From Arthrobacter sp. AZCC_0090 (GTDB taxonomy: Bacteria > Actinomycetota > Actinomycetes > Actinomycetales > Micrococcaceae): a stretch of 64,000 nt of DNA. The notes below the pieces were generated by a model that was not told the origin of the DNA, searched no databases, and was given only the letters and a program-made list of their open reading frames with translations. Within the stretch, counting starts at the first letter, position 1. Each line of letters opens with the position of its first letter. The stretch is from NCBI RefSeq assembly GCF_014207375.1, contig NZ_JACHEE010000009.1, positions 158,740 through 222,739 on the forward strand. The letters run 5' to 3'. A program made the translations under genes and the position numbers. Of the stretch, positions 46,817 to 60,643 are shown in pieces.

Positions 46817-46894
46817 GTGCAGGGGCCGGACCCGGGCCTGGGCCACGGCCCGGCCACCTGCACTGGATGCTTTCCCGAAACCGGGCCAGCATCC
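46817..46894 (-). other. Two consecutive hairpins in the fusA-tuf spacer
   Basis: The first after fusA is GGATGCT/AGCATCC with an inner CCCG/CGGG (46865-46894). The second is a 13-bp stem GTGCAGG-GGCCGG paired with CCGGCC-A-CCTGCAC with one bulged A (46817-46863). Neither is followed by a T run. They could end part of the transcripts after fusA or be processing sites that let tuf mRNA accumulate separately. Confidence 0.55.
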
Positions 46895-46912
46895 TGGTTT
46901 TTCCGTCGGTGA

Positions 46913-49027
46913 TTACTCGCCGCGGGTCTTCTGGATGATCTCGTCGGCGACTGCCTTCGGGACCTCGGCGTAGCTGTTGAACGTCATGGAGTACACAGCA
47001 CGGCCCTGGGTCTTCGAACGCAGGTCGCCGATGTAGCCGAACATGCCGGACAGCGGAACGTGCGCACGGATCACCTTGACGCCAGCGGCGTCTTCCATGG
47101 ACTGCATCTGGCCACGGCGGGAGTTCAGGTCACCAATAACTTCACCCATGTATTCCTCAGGGGTGCGGACCTCAACATCCATCAGCGGTTCGAGCAGAAC
47201 AGGGTTCGCCTTGCGTGCGGCTTCCTTGAAAGCCATACGGCCGGCAATCTTGAACGCCATTTCCGAGGAGTCAACATCGTGGTAGGCGCCGTCAATCAGC
47301 GTGGCCTTGATGCCGACAACCGGGTAGCCGGCCAGAACGCCGTCGTTGAGTGCATCCTGGATGCCCGCGTCAACGGACGGGATGTACTCGCGGGGCACGC
47401 GGCCACCGGTGACTTTGTTCTCGAACGCGTAGAGCTCGCCGTCGGCGGTGTCCATCGGCTCGATAGCGATCTGGATCTTTGCGAACTGACCCGAACCACC
47501 GGTCTGCTTCTTGTGCGTGTAGTCGTGACGCTCTACAGCGCGCTTGATGGTTTCGCGGTAAGCAACCTGCGGCTTGCCGACGTTTGCCTCGACCTTGAAT
47601 TCGCGGCGCATGCGGTCCACCAGGATGTCCAGGTGGAGCTCGCCCATGCCGGCGATGATGGTCTGACCGGTGTCCTCGTTGAGGGAGACCTGGAAGGTCG
47701 GGTCCTCAGCGGAGAGCTTCTGGATGGCCGTGGAAAGCTTCTCCTGGTCACCCTTGGTGTTCGGCTCGATGGCAACCGAGATCACGGGCTCAGGGAAGCT
47801 CATGGACTCGAGGACGATCTGGTTGTTCGCGTCGCACAGGGTGTCGCCCGTGGTGGTGTCCTTCAGACCGATGGCTGCGTAGATGTGGCCTGCGGTAGCT
47901 CCCTCAACAGGCATTTCCTTGTTGGCGTGCATCTGGAACAGCTTGCCGATGCGCTCCTTCTTGCCCTTGGTGGAGTTGACCACCTGGGCGCCTGCCTCCA
48001 CGTGACCGGAGTACACGCGGATGAAGGTGAGCTGACCGAAGAACGGGTGCGCCGCAATCTTGAACGCCAGGGCCGAGAACGGCTCTTCAGCAGAAGGCTT
48101 GCGGGTGAGTTCCTTCTCTTCGTCGCGCGGGTCGTGACCGACCATGGGCGGGACGTCAAGCGGGTTCGGCAGGAAGTCAACAACAGCATCCAGCATCGGC
48201 TGTACGCCACGGTTCTTGAAGGCAGAACCACAGAGAACCGGGTAGAGCTCAGAGTTGATGGTCATCTTGCGGATGCCGGCCTTGAGCTCCTCGACCGTGA
48301 GTTCTTCACCGTCGAGGTACTTCTCCATGAGTTCTTCGGAAGCCTCGGCAACAGTCTCAACGAGCTGTGCGCGGTATTCCTCAGCCTTGGCCTGGAGATC
48401 GGCGGGGATCTCCTGGACCTCGTACTTGGCACCCATGGTGACGTCACCCTTGGCATCGCCCGGCCACACCAGTGCGCGCATCTCAAGGAGATCCACGACG
48501 CCGATGAAGTCGTTCTCTGCACCGATCGGCAGCTGGAGAACCAGCGGCTTGGCGCCGAGGCGGCTGATGATGGTGTCAACGGTGAAGTAGAAGTCAGCGC
48601 CGAGCTTGTCCATCTTGTTGACGAAGCAGATACGCGGCACGTTGTACTTGTCGGCCTGGCGCCAAACAGTCTCGGACTGCGGCTCAACGCCTTCCTTGCC
48701 ATCGAAGACAGCAACGGCGCCATCGAGGACGCGCAGGGAGCGCTCAACCTCAACCGTGAAGTCCACGTGGCCCGGGGTGTCGATGATGTTGATCTGGTTC
48801 TTGTCCCAGAAACAGGTCACGGCGGCAGACGTGATGGTGATGCCGCGTTCCTTTTCCTGTTCCATCCAGTCGGTCGTCGAAGCGCCGTCGTGCGTTTCGC
48901 CGATCTTGTGGTTCACACCCGTGTAGAACAGGATGCGCTCGGTGGTGGTGGTCTTGCCGGCATCGATGTGGGCCATGATGCCGATGTTGCGGACCTTGCT
49001 AAGGTCGGTAAGCACGTCCTGTGCCAC
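46913..49027 (-). CDS. fusA: Translation elongation factor EF-G
   Basis: A 704-residue GTPase driving translocation. G1 [10 protein letters not shown]3 DTPGHVDF and G4 NKMD are intact, and the five-domain layout ends with the [20 protein letters not shown] region of domains IV-V. Fusidic acid contact regions appear normal. It follows rpsG by 68 bases; that spacer carries a 12-bp hairpin. Length is normal. Confidence 0.98.
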   Translation of the reverse strand: MAQDVLTDLSKVRNIGIMAHIDAGKTTTTERILFYTGVNHKIGETHDGASTTDWMEQEKERGITITSAAVTCFWDKNQINIIDTPGHVDFTVEVERSLRVLDGAVAVFDGKEGVEPQSETVWRQADKYNVPRICFVNKMDKLGADFYFTVDTIISRLGAKPLVLQLPIGAENDFIGVVDLLEMRALVWPGDAKGDVTMGAKYEVQEIPADLQAKAEEYRAQLVETVAEASEELMEKYLDGEELTVEELKAGIRKMTINSELYPVLCGSAFKNRGVQPMLDAVVDFLPNPLDVPPMVGHDPRDEEKELTRKPSAEEPFSALAFKIAAHPFFGQLTFIRVYSGHVEAGAQVVNSTKGKKERIGKLFQMHANKEMPVEGATAGHIYAAIGLKDTTTGDTLCDANNQIVLESMSFPEPVISVAIEPNTKGDQEKLSTAIQKLSAEDPTFQVSLNEDTGQTIIAGMGELHLDILVDRMRREFKVEANVGKPQVAYRETIKRAVERHDYTHKKQTGGSGQFAKIQIAIEPMDTADGELYAFENKVTGGRVPREYIPSVDAGIQDALNDGVLAGYPVVGIKATLIDGAYHDVDSSEMAFKIAGRMAFKEAARKANPVLLEPLMDVEVRTPEEYMGEVIGDLNSRRGQMQSMEDAAGVKVIRAHVPLSGMFGYIGDLRSKTQGRAVYSMTFNSYAEVPKAVADEIIQKTRGE

Positions 49028-49058
49028 GGTGTCTCCCTTTCGGATGGACTACACGTTC

Positions 49059-49085
49059 GCCGCCAGCTCAGGGAGCCGGCGGCGT
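49059..49085 (-). other. Hairpin between rpsG and fusA
   Basis: CGCCGCCAGCTC (49059-49070) and GAGCCGGCGGCG (49074-49085) form a 12-bp stem with one mismatch and a three-base loop, starting 10 bases after the rpsG stop. In E. coli this spacer carries the S7 repressor site; whether this hairpin has that role is unknown. Confidence 0.5.
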
Positions 49086-49095
49086 ACGGGAAGTT

Positions 49096-49566
49096 TTACC
49101 AGCGGTAGTGTGCGAAGGCCTTGTTCGACTCGGCCATCTTGTGGGTGTCTTCGCGACGCTTCACAGCGGCACCGAGACCGTTGGACGCATCCAGGATTTC
49201 GTTCTGGAGGCGCTCGGTCATCGTCTTCTCGCGGCGGGCCTTGGAGTAGCCAACCAGCCAGCGGAGAGCGAGGGCGGTGGAACGGCCCGGCTTGACCTCA
49301 ACGGGAACCTGGTAGGTTGCGCCACCGACACGGCGGGAGCGGACCTCGAGGGAAGGCTTGACGTTGTCCATGGCCTTCTTGAGGGCAGCGACGGGGTCGC
49401 CACCGGACTTGGCGCGTGCACCTTCGAGTGCGCCGTAAACGATGCGCTCTGCGGTGGACTTCTTGCCGTCGATCAGAACCTTGTTGATCAGCTGGGTGAC
49501 CAACGGGGAACCGTAAACGGGATCGGAAACTAGCGGCCGCTTCGGGGCCGGACCCTTGCGAGGCAT
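49096..49566 (-). CDS. rpsG: 30S ribosomal protein S7
   Basis: A 156-residue S7, the primary assembly protein of the 30S head. [20 protein letters not shown] is the normal start, so the ATG at 49566 was chosen over an upstream in-frame codon. [20 protein letters not shown] and the end [11 protein letters not shown] are conserved. It lies one base after rpsL with a ribosome site GGAGAAG inside the rpsL end. Confidence 0.97.
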   Translation of the reverse strand: MPRKGPAPKRPLVSDPVYGSPLVTQLINKVLIDGKKSTAERIVYGALEGARAKSGGDPVAALKKAMDNVKPSLEVRSRRVGGATYQVPVEVKPGRSTALALRWLVGYSKARREKTMTERLQNEILDASNGLGAAVKRREDTHKMAESNKAFAHYRW

Positions 49567-49567
49567 A

Positions 49568-49942
49568 TTACTTCTTCTCCATCTTTGCGCCGTAGCGGCT
49601 GCGGGCCTGCTTGCGGTTCTTGACACCCTGGGTATCGAGGGCACCACGGACGATCTTGTAACGGACACCCGGGAGGTCCTTCACACGACCACCACGGACG
49701 AGCACGATGGAGTGCTCCTGGAGGTTGTGGCCAACACCGGGGATGTAGGCGGTAACTTCAACGCCACCGTTGAGGCGCACGCGTGCAACCTTACGGAGAG
49801 CCGAGTTCGGCTTCTTCGGGGTGGTCGTGTAAACGCGGGTGCAAACACCGCGGCGCATCGGGCTGCCCTTAAGCGCGGGAGCCTTGGTCTTGGAGACCTT
49901 AGGCGTGCGGCCCTTGCGGACCAGCTGGTTAATCGTAGGCAC
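49568..49942 (-). CDS. rpsL: 30S ribosomal protein S12
   Basis: A 124-residue S12, important for decoding accuracy. The two loops where streptomycin resistance arises read [11 protein letters not shown] and [12 protein letters not shown], with the wild-type lysines present, so the strain should be streptomycin sensitive at this site. [20 protein letters not shown] opens the protein. First gene of the str operon with a leader of about 230 bases. Confidence 0.97.
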   Translation of the reverse strand: MPTINQLVRKGRTPKVSKTKAPALKGSPMRRGVCTRVYTTTPKKPNSALRKVARVRLNGGVEVTAYIPGVGHNLQEHSIVLVRGGRVKDLPGVRYKIVRGALDTQGVKNRKQARSRYGAKMEKK

Positions 49943-50272
49943 TTTCGTGTTCTCCGTTGGTTGATCTCTGCCCCGCGCCAGGCGTCAGCCTGTGTTGCGT
50001 GAGAGCTTTGGCGTTGTCCTTGCGGCTACTCCCCCGTGAGGGTTCGTGGGCGTGCAAAAGTGCGGCATTCGTTGCGCACGTAGCCCGCAACCCGGAAACA
50101 GGCTCCACCCAACATCATGAGAACAAAACCAAAATGATGCTGCGGCGGCCTTCATCCACTGCCACACAGAACAATTACGAAAATTCTAGCATGGCTTGAT
50201 CTAAGCACTTAATCGGGTGTAAAGCGCAGACAGCGACGGCGGGTTGCCCCGCGCCGTCGTCGGGCCCTAACG
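49943..50272 (-). promoter_or_regulatory. Leader and promoter region of the rpsL operon
   Basis: No gene is seen. On the minus strand TAGAAT (50188-50183) is a near-perfect -10, and TTAAGT lies 18 bases upstream as a weak -35, so transcription should start near 50176 and the leader would be about 230 bases. A separate hairpin CGACGGCG/CGCCGTCG (50234-50259) lies between this promoter and the rpoC terminator. Confidence 0.6.
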
Positions 50273-50309
50273 GGAAGGACCCCGCACTCACAGAGTGCGG
50301 GGTCCTTCC
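50273..50309 (-). terminator. Terminator of the rpoB-rpoC operon
   Basis: A perfect 17-bp stem (GGAAGGACCCCGCACTC at 50273-50289 against 50293-50309) with a three-base loop, 84 bases after the rpoC stop. There is no long T run, but the stem is the most stable in the window and is placed where rpoBC transcription should end before the rpsL promoter. Confidence 0.8.
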
Positions 50310-50392
50310 TTGACTTGTGAAGCCCAAGGGCAGGGCGGCAGGGTCCCTACGTGGCGCGGAACGCGACACGAAAGGGCCCGCCCTGACCGCGG

Positions 50393-54292
<3,900 letters not shown>

Positions 54293-54349
54293 ATGGTCCC
54301 TGTTCTCTCTTGTTCTCTAAATTCTGAAGTCTTGATTTACGGAAAGAGG

Positions 54350-54396
54350 CAGCTGCCTTTTGGCTGGCGGTTCGCACCACCAGCCAAAAGCGGCTG
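54350..54396 (-). other. Hairpin between rpoB and rpoC
   Basis: CTTTTGGCTGG (54357-54367) pairs perfectly with CCAGCCAAAAG (54380-54390), extended by CAGC/GCTG outside. It starts just after the rpoB stop codon and covers half of the spacer. It could be a processing or stabilising element that tunes the beta to beta' ratio. Confidence 0.6.
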
Positions 54397-54397
54397 T

Positions 54398-57300
54398 TTA
54401 GACCTCTTCTACGGAGCTGGGCTCTGCGCGAGACAGATCAATGCCCAGTTCTTCCGCAGCCGTAAAGACTGCGTCATCAGAGTCACGCATTTCGATCGTC
54501 GTACCATCCGTGGAAAGAACTTCCACGTTCAGGCACAGCGACTGCATTTCCTTGATCAAGACCTTGAAGGATTCCGGAACGCCAGGCTCGGGGATGTTCT
54601 CGCCCTTGACGATGGCTTCGTAAACCTTCACGCGGCCGTGGATGTCATCCGACTTGATCGTGAGCAGTTCCTGGAGGGTGTAGGCAGCACCGTATGCTTC
54701 GAGCGCCCACACTTCCATTTCACCGAAGCGCTGGCCACCGAACTGCGCCTTACCACCCAGCGGCTGCTGCGTGATCATGGAGTACGGGCCGGTGGAGCGA
54801 GCGTGGATCTTGTCGTCCACCAGGTGGTGGAGCTTCAGGATGTACATGTAGCCAACGGAGATCGGGTCCGGGAACGGCTCGCCGGAGCGGCCGTCGAACA
54901 GACGCGTCTTGCCGGAGGAGTCGATCAGGCGGTCGCCGTCGCGGGTCACGTTGGTGGAATCCAGCAGACCTGTGATTTCCTCTTCGCGTGCACCGTCGAA
55001 CACCGGGGTGGCGACAGTCGTCTGGCCGGTTTCACGAGGCAGGTTCGGGAGGTTCTTGACCCACTCCGGCTCGCCTTCGATCTTCCAACCGGTCTTGGCA
55101 ACCCAACCAAGGTGCGTTTCGAGCACCTGGCCGACGTTCATTCGACCCGGAACACCCAAGGGGTTCAGGACGATGTCCACCGGCGTACCGTCAGCAAGGA
55201 ACGGCATGTCTTCTACGGGCAAGATCTTGGAGATAACGCCCTTGTTGCCGTGACGGCCGGCGAGCTTGTCGCCGTCGGTGATCTTGCGCTTGGCAGCTAC
55301 GTAGACGCGCACGAGCTGGTTGACGCCCGGGGGCAACTCGTCGTCGTTGTCGCGGTCGAAGACGCGCACGCCGATAACCGTGCCGGACTCACCGTGGGGA
55401 ACCTTCAGGGAGGTGTCACGCACTTCGCGGGACTTCTCACCGAAGATCGCACGGAGCAGGCGCTCTTCCGGGGTCAGTTCGGTTTCACCCTTCGGGGTGA
55501 CCTTACCGACCAGGATGTCGCCGGCTTCAACCTCTGCACCGATGTGGATGATGCCGCGCTCGTCCAGTCCTGCGAGGACTTCCTCGGACACGTTGGGGAT
55601 GTCACGGGTGATTTCCTCGGCACCAAGCTTGGTGTCGCGGGCATCGATCTCGTGCTCCTCGATGTGGATGGAGGAAAGAACGTCCTCAGCAACGATGCGC
55701 TGCGAGAGGATGATGGCGTCCTCGAAGTTGTGGCCTTCCCAGGACATGAATGCCACGAGGAGGTTCTTGCCGAGGGCGAGTTCACCCTGGTCCGTTGCCG
55801 GGCCGTCGGCGATGATGCCGCCGACTTCGAGGCGCTGGCCTTCGTTGACGAGGACACGGTGGTTGTAGCAGTTGCCCTGGTTTGAACGGGCGAACTTGTT
55901 GATGCGGTAGCTCGTTTCCGTGCCGTCGTCGTTGAGCATGGTGACGAGGTCAGCGGAAACTTCGTTGACGACACCAGCCTTCTTCGCGATGACAACGTCA
56001 CCGGCGTCGACCGCGGCAGCGCGCTCCATGCCGGTACCCACGAACGGGGCCTCGGAACGGACCAGCGGCACAGCCTGGCGCTGCATGTTGGCACCCATGA
56101 GTGCGCGGTTTGCATCGTCATGCTCAAGGAACGGAATCAGGGCGGTAGCCACGGACACCATCTGGCGCGGGGAGACGTCCATGAACTGAACGTCGGCAGC
56201 CGGAACCAGAACAGGCTCGCCTCCACCACCACGGGCACGGACAAGCACGGTTTCTTCCGCGAACTTCTTGTCGGCGTCCAGCGGTGCGTTGGCCTGTGCG
56301 ATCAGGACTTCGGCTTCGTCGTCGGCGGTGAGGTACTGGACCTCATCGGACACGACGCCCTCGGAAACCAAACGGTACGGAGTCTCGATGAAACCGAACG
56401 GGTTGATCCGGCCGTAGGAAGCCAACGAACCGATCAGGCCAATGTTCGGGCCTTCAGGAGTTTCGATGGGGCACATACGTCCGTAGTGGGACGGGTGAAC
56501 GTCTCGAACTTCCATGCCTGCGCGATCACGGGACAGACCACCCGGGCCAAGGGCCGACAGGCGGCGCTTGTGGGTCAAACCCGACAACGGGTTGTTCTGG
56601 TCCATGAACTGGGACAGCTGGGACGTTCCGAAGAACTCCTTGATCGCTGCCACGACAGGGCGGATGTTGATCAGGGTCTGAGGCGTGATCGCTTCGACGT
56701 CCTGCGTGGTCATGCGTTCGCGGACGACGCGCTCCATGCGGGACAGGCCGGTGCGGACCTGGTTCTCGATCAATTCGCCGACGGCGCGGATGCGGCGGTT
56801 GCCGAAGTGGTCGATGTCATCGATCTCGACGCGGAGCTCGTGGTCTTCGCCATCGCGCTTGCCCATGAGGGTCTTCTCGCCAGCGTGAAGCGCGACGAGG
56901 AACTTGATCATGGCGACGATGTCTTCAACGTGCAGGACCGAAGCTTCCTTGTCGCCAAGGGAACGGTCAATGCCGAGCTTGCGGTTGATCTTGTAACGGC
57001 CAACCTTGGCCAGATCGTAGCGCTTTGCATTGAAGTACAGGTTGTCCAGCAGGGACTGGGCAGCCTCGACGGTGGGCGGCTCGCCCGGACGCAGCTTGCG
57101 GTAGATGTCCAGAAGGGCGTCTTCGCGGGTTTCGGTGGCGTCCTTCTCCAGCGTTGCACGCATGGAGTCGTACTGGCCGAACTCTTCCAGGATCTGGCCT
57201 TCGGTCCAGCCAAGGGCCTTCAGCAAAACGGTGACCGACTGCTTGCGCTTACGGTCGAGACGAACGCCGACCTGGTCGCGCTTGTCGATTTCGAGCTCGA

Positions 57301-57904
57301 ACCATGCACCGCGGGACGGGATGATCTTTGCAGTGAAGATGTCCTTGTCACTGGTCTTGTCAGCGGTGCGCTCAAAGTAGGCGCCCGGCGAACGGACCAG
57401 CTGGGAGACGACGACACGCTCGGTGCCGTTGACAACGAACGTTCCCTTCTCGGTCATGAGAGGGAAATCGCCCATGAACACGGTCTGCTGCTTGATTTCA
57501 CCCGTGTTGTTGTTCATGAACTCGGCCTTGACATACAGCGGTGCCGAGTAGGTGGCGTCGCGGTCTTTGCATTCGGCCATGGTGTACTTCGGATCAGCGA
57601 ACTCCGGCTCGGAGAAGCTCAGGGACATAGTGCCCTGGAAGTCCTCGATGGGGGAGATCTCTTCGAAGATGTCGGCAAGTCCAGAGGTGGTGGCGACGCT
57701 CAGGTCGCCTTCCTCGACAGCCTTCGCTACCCGCGCCTGCCAGCGTTCGTTACCGACCAGCCAGTCAAAGCTGTCTGTCTGCAGTGCGAGCAGATTCGGA
57801 ACGTCCAGCGGTTCGTGAATCTTTGCGAATGAGAGCCGGCGAGTTGCACCATCGGTGCTTGCCGTATTAGCGGTTTCGTTATTAGAGGTGCTCGAGGCGA
57901 CCAA
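54398..57904 (-). CDS. rpoB: DNA-directed RNA polymerase beta subunit
   Basis: A 1168-residue beta subunit. I chose the TTG at 57904 (reading [15 protein letters not shown] after the start) because GGAAGGA stands seven bases before it; a GTG 15 bases upstream is the alternative. [20 protein letters not shown] opens the conserved part. The rifampicin pocket reads [20 protein letters not shown] with the usual Asp, His and Ser, so the strain should be rifampicin sensitive. The C-terminal dense region has [20 protein letters not shown]. Confidence 0.98.
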   Translation of the reverse strand: MVASSTSNNETANTASTDGATRRLSFAKIHEPLDVPNLLALQTDSFDWLVGNERWQARVAKAVEEGDLSVATTSGLADIFEEISPIEDFQGTMSLSFSEPEFADPKYTMAECKDRDATYSAPLYVKAEFMNNNTGEIKQQTVFMGDFPLMTEKGTFVVNGTERVVVSQLVRSPGAYFERTADKTSDKDIFTAKIIPSRGAWFELEIDKRDQVGVRLDRKRKQSVTVLLKALGWTEGQILEEFGQYDSMRATLEKDATETREDALLDIYRKLRPGEPPTVEAAQSLLDNLYFNAKRYDLAKVGRYKINRKLGIDRSLGDKEASVLHVEDIVAMIKFLVALHAGEKTLMGKRDGEDHELRVEIDDIDHFGNRRIRAVGELIENQVRTGLSRMERVVRERMTTQDVEAITPQTLINIRPVVAAIKEFFGTSQLSQFMDQNNPLSGLTHKRRLSALGPGGLSRDRAGMEVRDVHPSHYGRMCPIETPEGPNIGLIGSLASYGRINPFGFIETPYRLVSEGVVSDEVQYLTADDEAEVLIAQANAPLDADKKFAEETVLVRARGGGGEPVLVPAADVQFMDVSPRQMVSVATALIPFLEHDDANRALMGANMQRQAVPLVRSEAPFVGTGMERAAAVDAGDVVIAKKAGVVNEVSADLVTMLNDDGTETSYRINKFARSNQGNCYNHRVLVNEGQRLEVGGIIADGPATDQGELALGKNLLVAFMSWEGHNFEDAIILSQRIVAEDVLSSIHIEEHEIDARDTKLGAEEITRDIPNVSEEVLAGLDERGIIHIGAEVEAGDILVGKVTPKGETELTPEERLLRAIFGEKSREVRDTSLKVPHGESGTVIGVRVFDRDNDDELPPGVNQLVRVYVAAKRKITDGDKLAGRHGNKGVISKILPVEDMPFLADGTPVDIVLNPLGVPGRMNVGQVLETHLGWVAKTGWKIEGEPEWVKNLPNLPRETGQTTVATPVFDGAREEEITGLLDSTNVTRDGDRLIDSSGKTRLFDGRSGEPFPDPISVGYMYILKLHHLVDDKIHARSTGPYSMITQQPLGGKAQFGGQRFGEMEVWALEAYGAAYTLQELLTIKSDDIHGRVKVYEAIVKGENIPEPGVPESFKVLIKEMQSLCLNVEVLSTDGTTIEMRDSDDAVFTAAEELGIDLSRAEPSSVEEV

Positions 57905-58314
57905 GAGGGATCCTTCCACAGACCTTCAGGCGTTTTCAGATCTCCCCCGCTTGCACCCTGCAGATTGAATCCGCAGTGTACCTTTCCGGTTCCGCTATAT
58001 GACCCGGGACCCCGGCTGACCAGGAGCATGCACGTTCTAAACGGCACATCAAATGGCGCAGCTGAGGGGCAAAGCCCACCGCTATATGAAGGCTGAAGGT
58101 TAACAGGGAAGACGCAAATATCCACAATACGGCAAATCAACCCACCTGTCTACCCCACATTTCGCTTGAATGCAAGCACAGTTGCTACAGGCACCTATGC
58201 GCCCCGGCCCCACACCGCCGTCGGCGGAATGTTGTTCCGGGCTCCATTGTTGAATGGAGAGGTGATGGGCGTCACGGTAGCCTAGGCTCACCACCCTTGA
58301 CCGGAAGAGAGAAA
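57905..58314. promoter_or_regulatory. Divergent control region between rpoB and the thiolase gene
   Basis: No gene is seen in these 410 bases. On the minus side the rpoB promoter, described separately, gives a leader of about 210 bases, in which the element CCGCTATATGA occurs twice (57992-58002 and 58079-58089, plus-strand reading). On the plus side TAGGCT (58283-58288), inside the palindrome AGCCTAGGCT, is a likely -10 for the thiolase gene, about 26 bases before its ATG. Confidence 0.55.
58124..58152 (-). promoter_or_regulatory. Promoter of rpoB-rpoC
   Basis: TAGACA (58152-58147) and TATTGT (58129-58124) on the minus strand are exactly 17 bases apart, matching the housekeeping consensus at 5 of 6 and 4 of 6 positions. 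The start point would be near 58117, about 213 bases before rpoB. Confidence 0.6.
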
Positions 58315-59523
58315 ATGAGCACCCCCTCGGACAACAAAGACAACAACGACGTTGTCATCCTTTCCGCCAGCCGTACCCCACAGGGCCGGTTGAACGGTCA
58401 GCTGGCTGGACTCACCGCCGTCGAACTCGGCGCGCACGCCATTTCAGGCGCCATCGCGGCGAGCGGGCTCACCGCGGACAAAGTGGACGCGGTGATCATG
58501 GGACAGGTCCTGCAAGCGGGCGCCGGCCAGAATCCGGCCCGGCAAAGTGCCATCGCCGCCGGCATCGGCTGGAACATCCCGGCCGTCACCATCAACAAGG
58601 TGTGTCTCTCCGGGCTGACTGCCGTGATCGATGCCGCGCGAATGATCCGCAGCGGCGATGCCGCCGTCGTGGTTGCCGGCGGCCAGGAATCGATGAGCCG
58701 CGCTCCCCACCTGCTGCCGGGTTCGAGGCAAGGCTGGAGCTACGGGGCGATCCAGGCCCTCGATGTTGCGGCCCACGACGGCCTAACCGATGCTTTTGAC
58801 GGCCAGTCAATGGGCCTGTCCACCGAGATCAAGAACCTCTCGCTAGGCATCGACCGCCGGTCCCAGGATGAAGTTGCCGCCGCTTCGCACCAGCGCGCGG
58901 CTGCGGCCGCCGCGCAAGGAGTGTTCGACGGCGAGATCACACCTATCAGCGTCAAACAGCGCAAGGGAGAACCCTTGGTGCTGACAAGCGACGAAGGCGT
59001 CCGCCCCCAGACCACGCTGGAGACCCTGGCACCCCTGAAGGGCGCCTTTGCCACCGACGGAACCATCACCGCGGGCAACTCCTCTCCCCTGTCCGACGGC
59101 GCCTCCGCACTCGTGCTCACGAGCCGCGCCTTTGCCGAGGAAAACGGCCTTGACTACCTTGCCGTCGTCGGCAAGCCCGGCCAGGTAGCGGGACCCGACA
59201 ACAGCCTGCATTCGCAGCCATCCAACGCGATACGGCACGCCCTGGACCGCGCGGGGTGGACAACGGCCGATCTGGACTTCATCGAGATCAACGAAGCCTT
59301 CGGCTCGGTTGCGGTGCAGTCCTTGAAGGACCTGGACTATCCCTTGGAGAAGTGCAATGTCCACGGCGGAGCAATCGCGATTGGACACCCGATCGGCGCT
59401 TCCGGAGCCCGGCTTGCCCTGCATGCAGCCCACGAGCTGAAGCGCCGGGGCAAGGGCAAGGCGGCGGTCGCCCTGTGTGGCGGCGGGGGCCAGGGCGAAG
59501 CACTGCTCCTGTACCGCGACTAG
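58315..59523 (+). CDS. Acetyl-CoA C-acetyltransferase (thiolase)
   Basis: A 402-residue thiolase that joins or splits acetyl-CoA and acetoacetyl-CoA. The nucleophilic cysteine is in NKVCLSGLTAVIDA, the histidine in GGAIAIGHPIGASGAR and the second cysteine in VALCGGGGQGEA; GGQESMSRAPHLLPGSR is the substrate loop. The ATG at 58315 has GGAAGAGAG before it. It lies on the plus strand between the two ribosomal/RNA polymerase operons of the minus strand. Biosynthetic and degradative roles cannot be told apart from sequence. Confidence 0.93.
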   Translation: MSTPSDNKDNNDVVILSASRTPQGRLNGQLAGLTAVELGAHAISGAIAASGLTADKVDAVIMGQVLQAGAGQNPARQSAIAAGIGWNIPAVTINKVCLSGLTAVIDAARMIRSGDAAVVVAGGQESMSRAPHLLPGSRQGWSYGAIQALDVAAHDGLTDAFDGQSMGLSTEIKNLSLGIDRRSQDEVAAASHQRAAAAAAQGVFDGEITPISVKQRKGEPLVLTSDEGVRPQTTLETLAPLKGAFATDGTITAGNSSPLSDGASALVLTSRAFAEENGLDYLAVVGKPGQVAGPDNSLHSQPSNAIRHALDRAGWTTADLDFIEINEAFGSVAVQSLKDLDYPLEKCNVHGGAIAIGHPIGASGARLALHAAHELKRRGKGKAAVALCGGGGQGEALLLYRD

Positions 59524-59568
59524 GAATGCGCCATATTCGGCAGCGGCCACTTGAGAATCGAGGCATGA

Positions 59569-60036
59569 ATGCGCGGCACTGAGCGGTTCTTGGCTGACGC
59601 GGCCGCCCGCGGCCTGGAAGTCCAGCTCGTTGAACGGGCGGCGGCAGGAAGCCTCGAGGAAGCGGCCCGCATCATGGGGATCACGCCGTCGGACATTGTG
59701 AAGTCCCTTGTCGTCAAACACCGGGACGGCACCTTCCTTTTCGCGCTGGTTCCTGGCGACCGGCAGATCTCCTGGCCCAAGCTGCGCGCACTCCTCGGCG
59801 TCAACAAGCTGTCCATGCCCTCCGCCGATATCGCCTTCGAGGCCACCGGCTATGAGCGCGGCACGATCACTCCGTTGGGAAGCTCAAAGCCCTGGCCGGT
59901 CTATGCAGATGCCAGCATCGCAGGACGGCGGGTATCCATGGGTGCTGGCGAACACGGATTCAGCGCTTTCGTGAAGGCCGACGAACTGGCTCTTGCTTTG
60001 AAGGCCGTGGTGGCCGACATCAGCGACCCCCTCTGA
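59569..60036 (+). CDS. ybaK: YbaK/EbsC-family aminoacyl-tRNA deacylase
   Basis: A 155-residue protein of the YbaK/ProX family, which removes wrongly attached amino acids from tRNA, typically Cys from tRNA-Pro. IVKSLVVKHRDGTFLFALVP contains the conserved lysine pair, and FEATGYERGTITPLGSSKPW the GxxxGxxxP-type loop. GAGG lies six bases before the ATG. It follows the thiolase by 45 bases and may share its transcript. Placement among translation genes is probably coincidental since it is on the opposite strand. Confidence 0.85.
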   Translation: MRGTERFLADAAARGLEVQLVERAAAGSLEEAARIMGITPSDIVKSLVVKHRDGTFLFALVPGDRQISWPKLRALLGVNKLSMPSADIAFEATGYERGTITPLGSSKPWPVYADASIAGRRVSMGAGEHGFSAFVKADELALALKAVVADISDPL

Positions 60037-60047
60037 CCCTTCCAAAG

Positions 60048-60112
60048 GCAACGCGGGGTCACTTACGGCCCATCCAGCAGGACCCAGTGGGCCGTAAGTG
60101 ACCCCGCGTTGC
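60048..60112. repeat. Palindromic element with 25-bp perfect arms
   Basis: GCAACGCGGGGTCACTTACG and five further bases (60048-60072) are the exact reverse complement of 60088-60112, with 15 bases between. It starts 12 bases after the ybaK-type stop. It could end plus-strand transcription, but arms this long and perfect resemble the mobile or repeated palindromes dispersed in some Arthrobacter genomes. Confidence 0.7.
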
Positions 60113-60127
60113 TCTTAAAATGCAGGA

Positions 60128-60157
60128 AGCCCCGCCCGGACGAATCCGGACGGGGCT
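60128..60157 (-). terminator. Terminator after rplL
   Basis: AGCCCCGCCCGGA (60128-60140) pairs with TCCGGACGGGGCT (60145-60157) with one mismatch and a four-base loop. It lies 32 bases after the rplL stop on the minus strand. Confidence 0.65.
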
Positions 60158-60189
60158 CGTGGGTAAAGTGAATTACCCGAAAAGGCGAG

Positions 60190-60567
60190 TTACTTGACAG
60201 TAACCGTGGCGCCGGCAGCTTCGAGCTGCTCCTTGGCCTTCTCTGCGGCTTCCTTGTTGGCGCCTTCGAGGACGGCCTTCGGTGCGCTGTCAACCAGGTC
60301 CTTGGCTTCCTTGAGGCCGAGGGAGGTGATGGCGCGAACTTCCTTGATCACTGCGATCTTCTTGTCGCCGGCAGCTTCGAGGATGACATCAAATTCGGTC
60401 TTCTCTTCGGCTTCTTCGCCAGCGCCGCCCGCAGCCGGGCCTGCAACTGCAACAGCAGCAGCAGTAACTTCGAAGGTCTCTTCGAAGAGCTTGACGAACT
60501 CGGAGAGCTCGATGATGGTCAGTTCCTTGAAAGCTTCAATGAGCTCTTCGTTGCTGAGCTTCGCCAT
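60190..60567 (-). CDS. rplL: 50S ribosomal protein L7/L12
   Basis: A 125-residue stalk protein that recruits translation factors. [20 protein letters not shown] is the dimerisation domain, an Ala/Gly hinge follows ([13 protein letters not shown]), and [20 protein letters not shown] with [14 protein letters not shown] forms the factor-binding domain. The ATG at 60567 is set by the family start; an upstream in-frame codon was rejected. It lies 76 bases after rplJ. Confidence 0.97.
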   Translation of the reverse strand: MAKLSNEELIEAFKELTIIELSEFVKLFEETFEVTAAAVAVAGPAAGGAGEEAEEKTEFDVILEAAGDKKIAVIKEVRAITSLGLKEAKDLVDSAPKAVLEGANKEAAEKAKEQLEAAGATVTVK

Positions 60568-60643
60568 GTTTGGCGTCCTTCCTTTAGGTGGTGCCGCTAC
60601 GGACATCGTCCGTTACCGCACCTCAGTTTGGTGGGGGGAGAAC

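Noticed and set aside
47060..49108. A 682-residue plus-strand frame opposite fusA
   Set aside because: Antisense shadow of EF-G caused by GC-rich codon use; it contains no recognisable domain.
57992..58089. The repeated CCGCTATATGA element as the rpoB -10 promoter
   Set aside because: Read as TATAGC it lacks the conserved final T, and one copy has no -35. The TAGACA-17-TATTGT promoter upstream is better, so the element is kept only as a shared motif.
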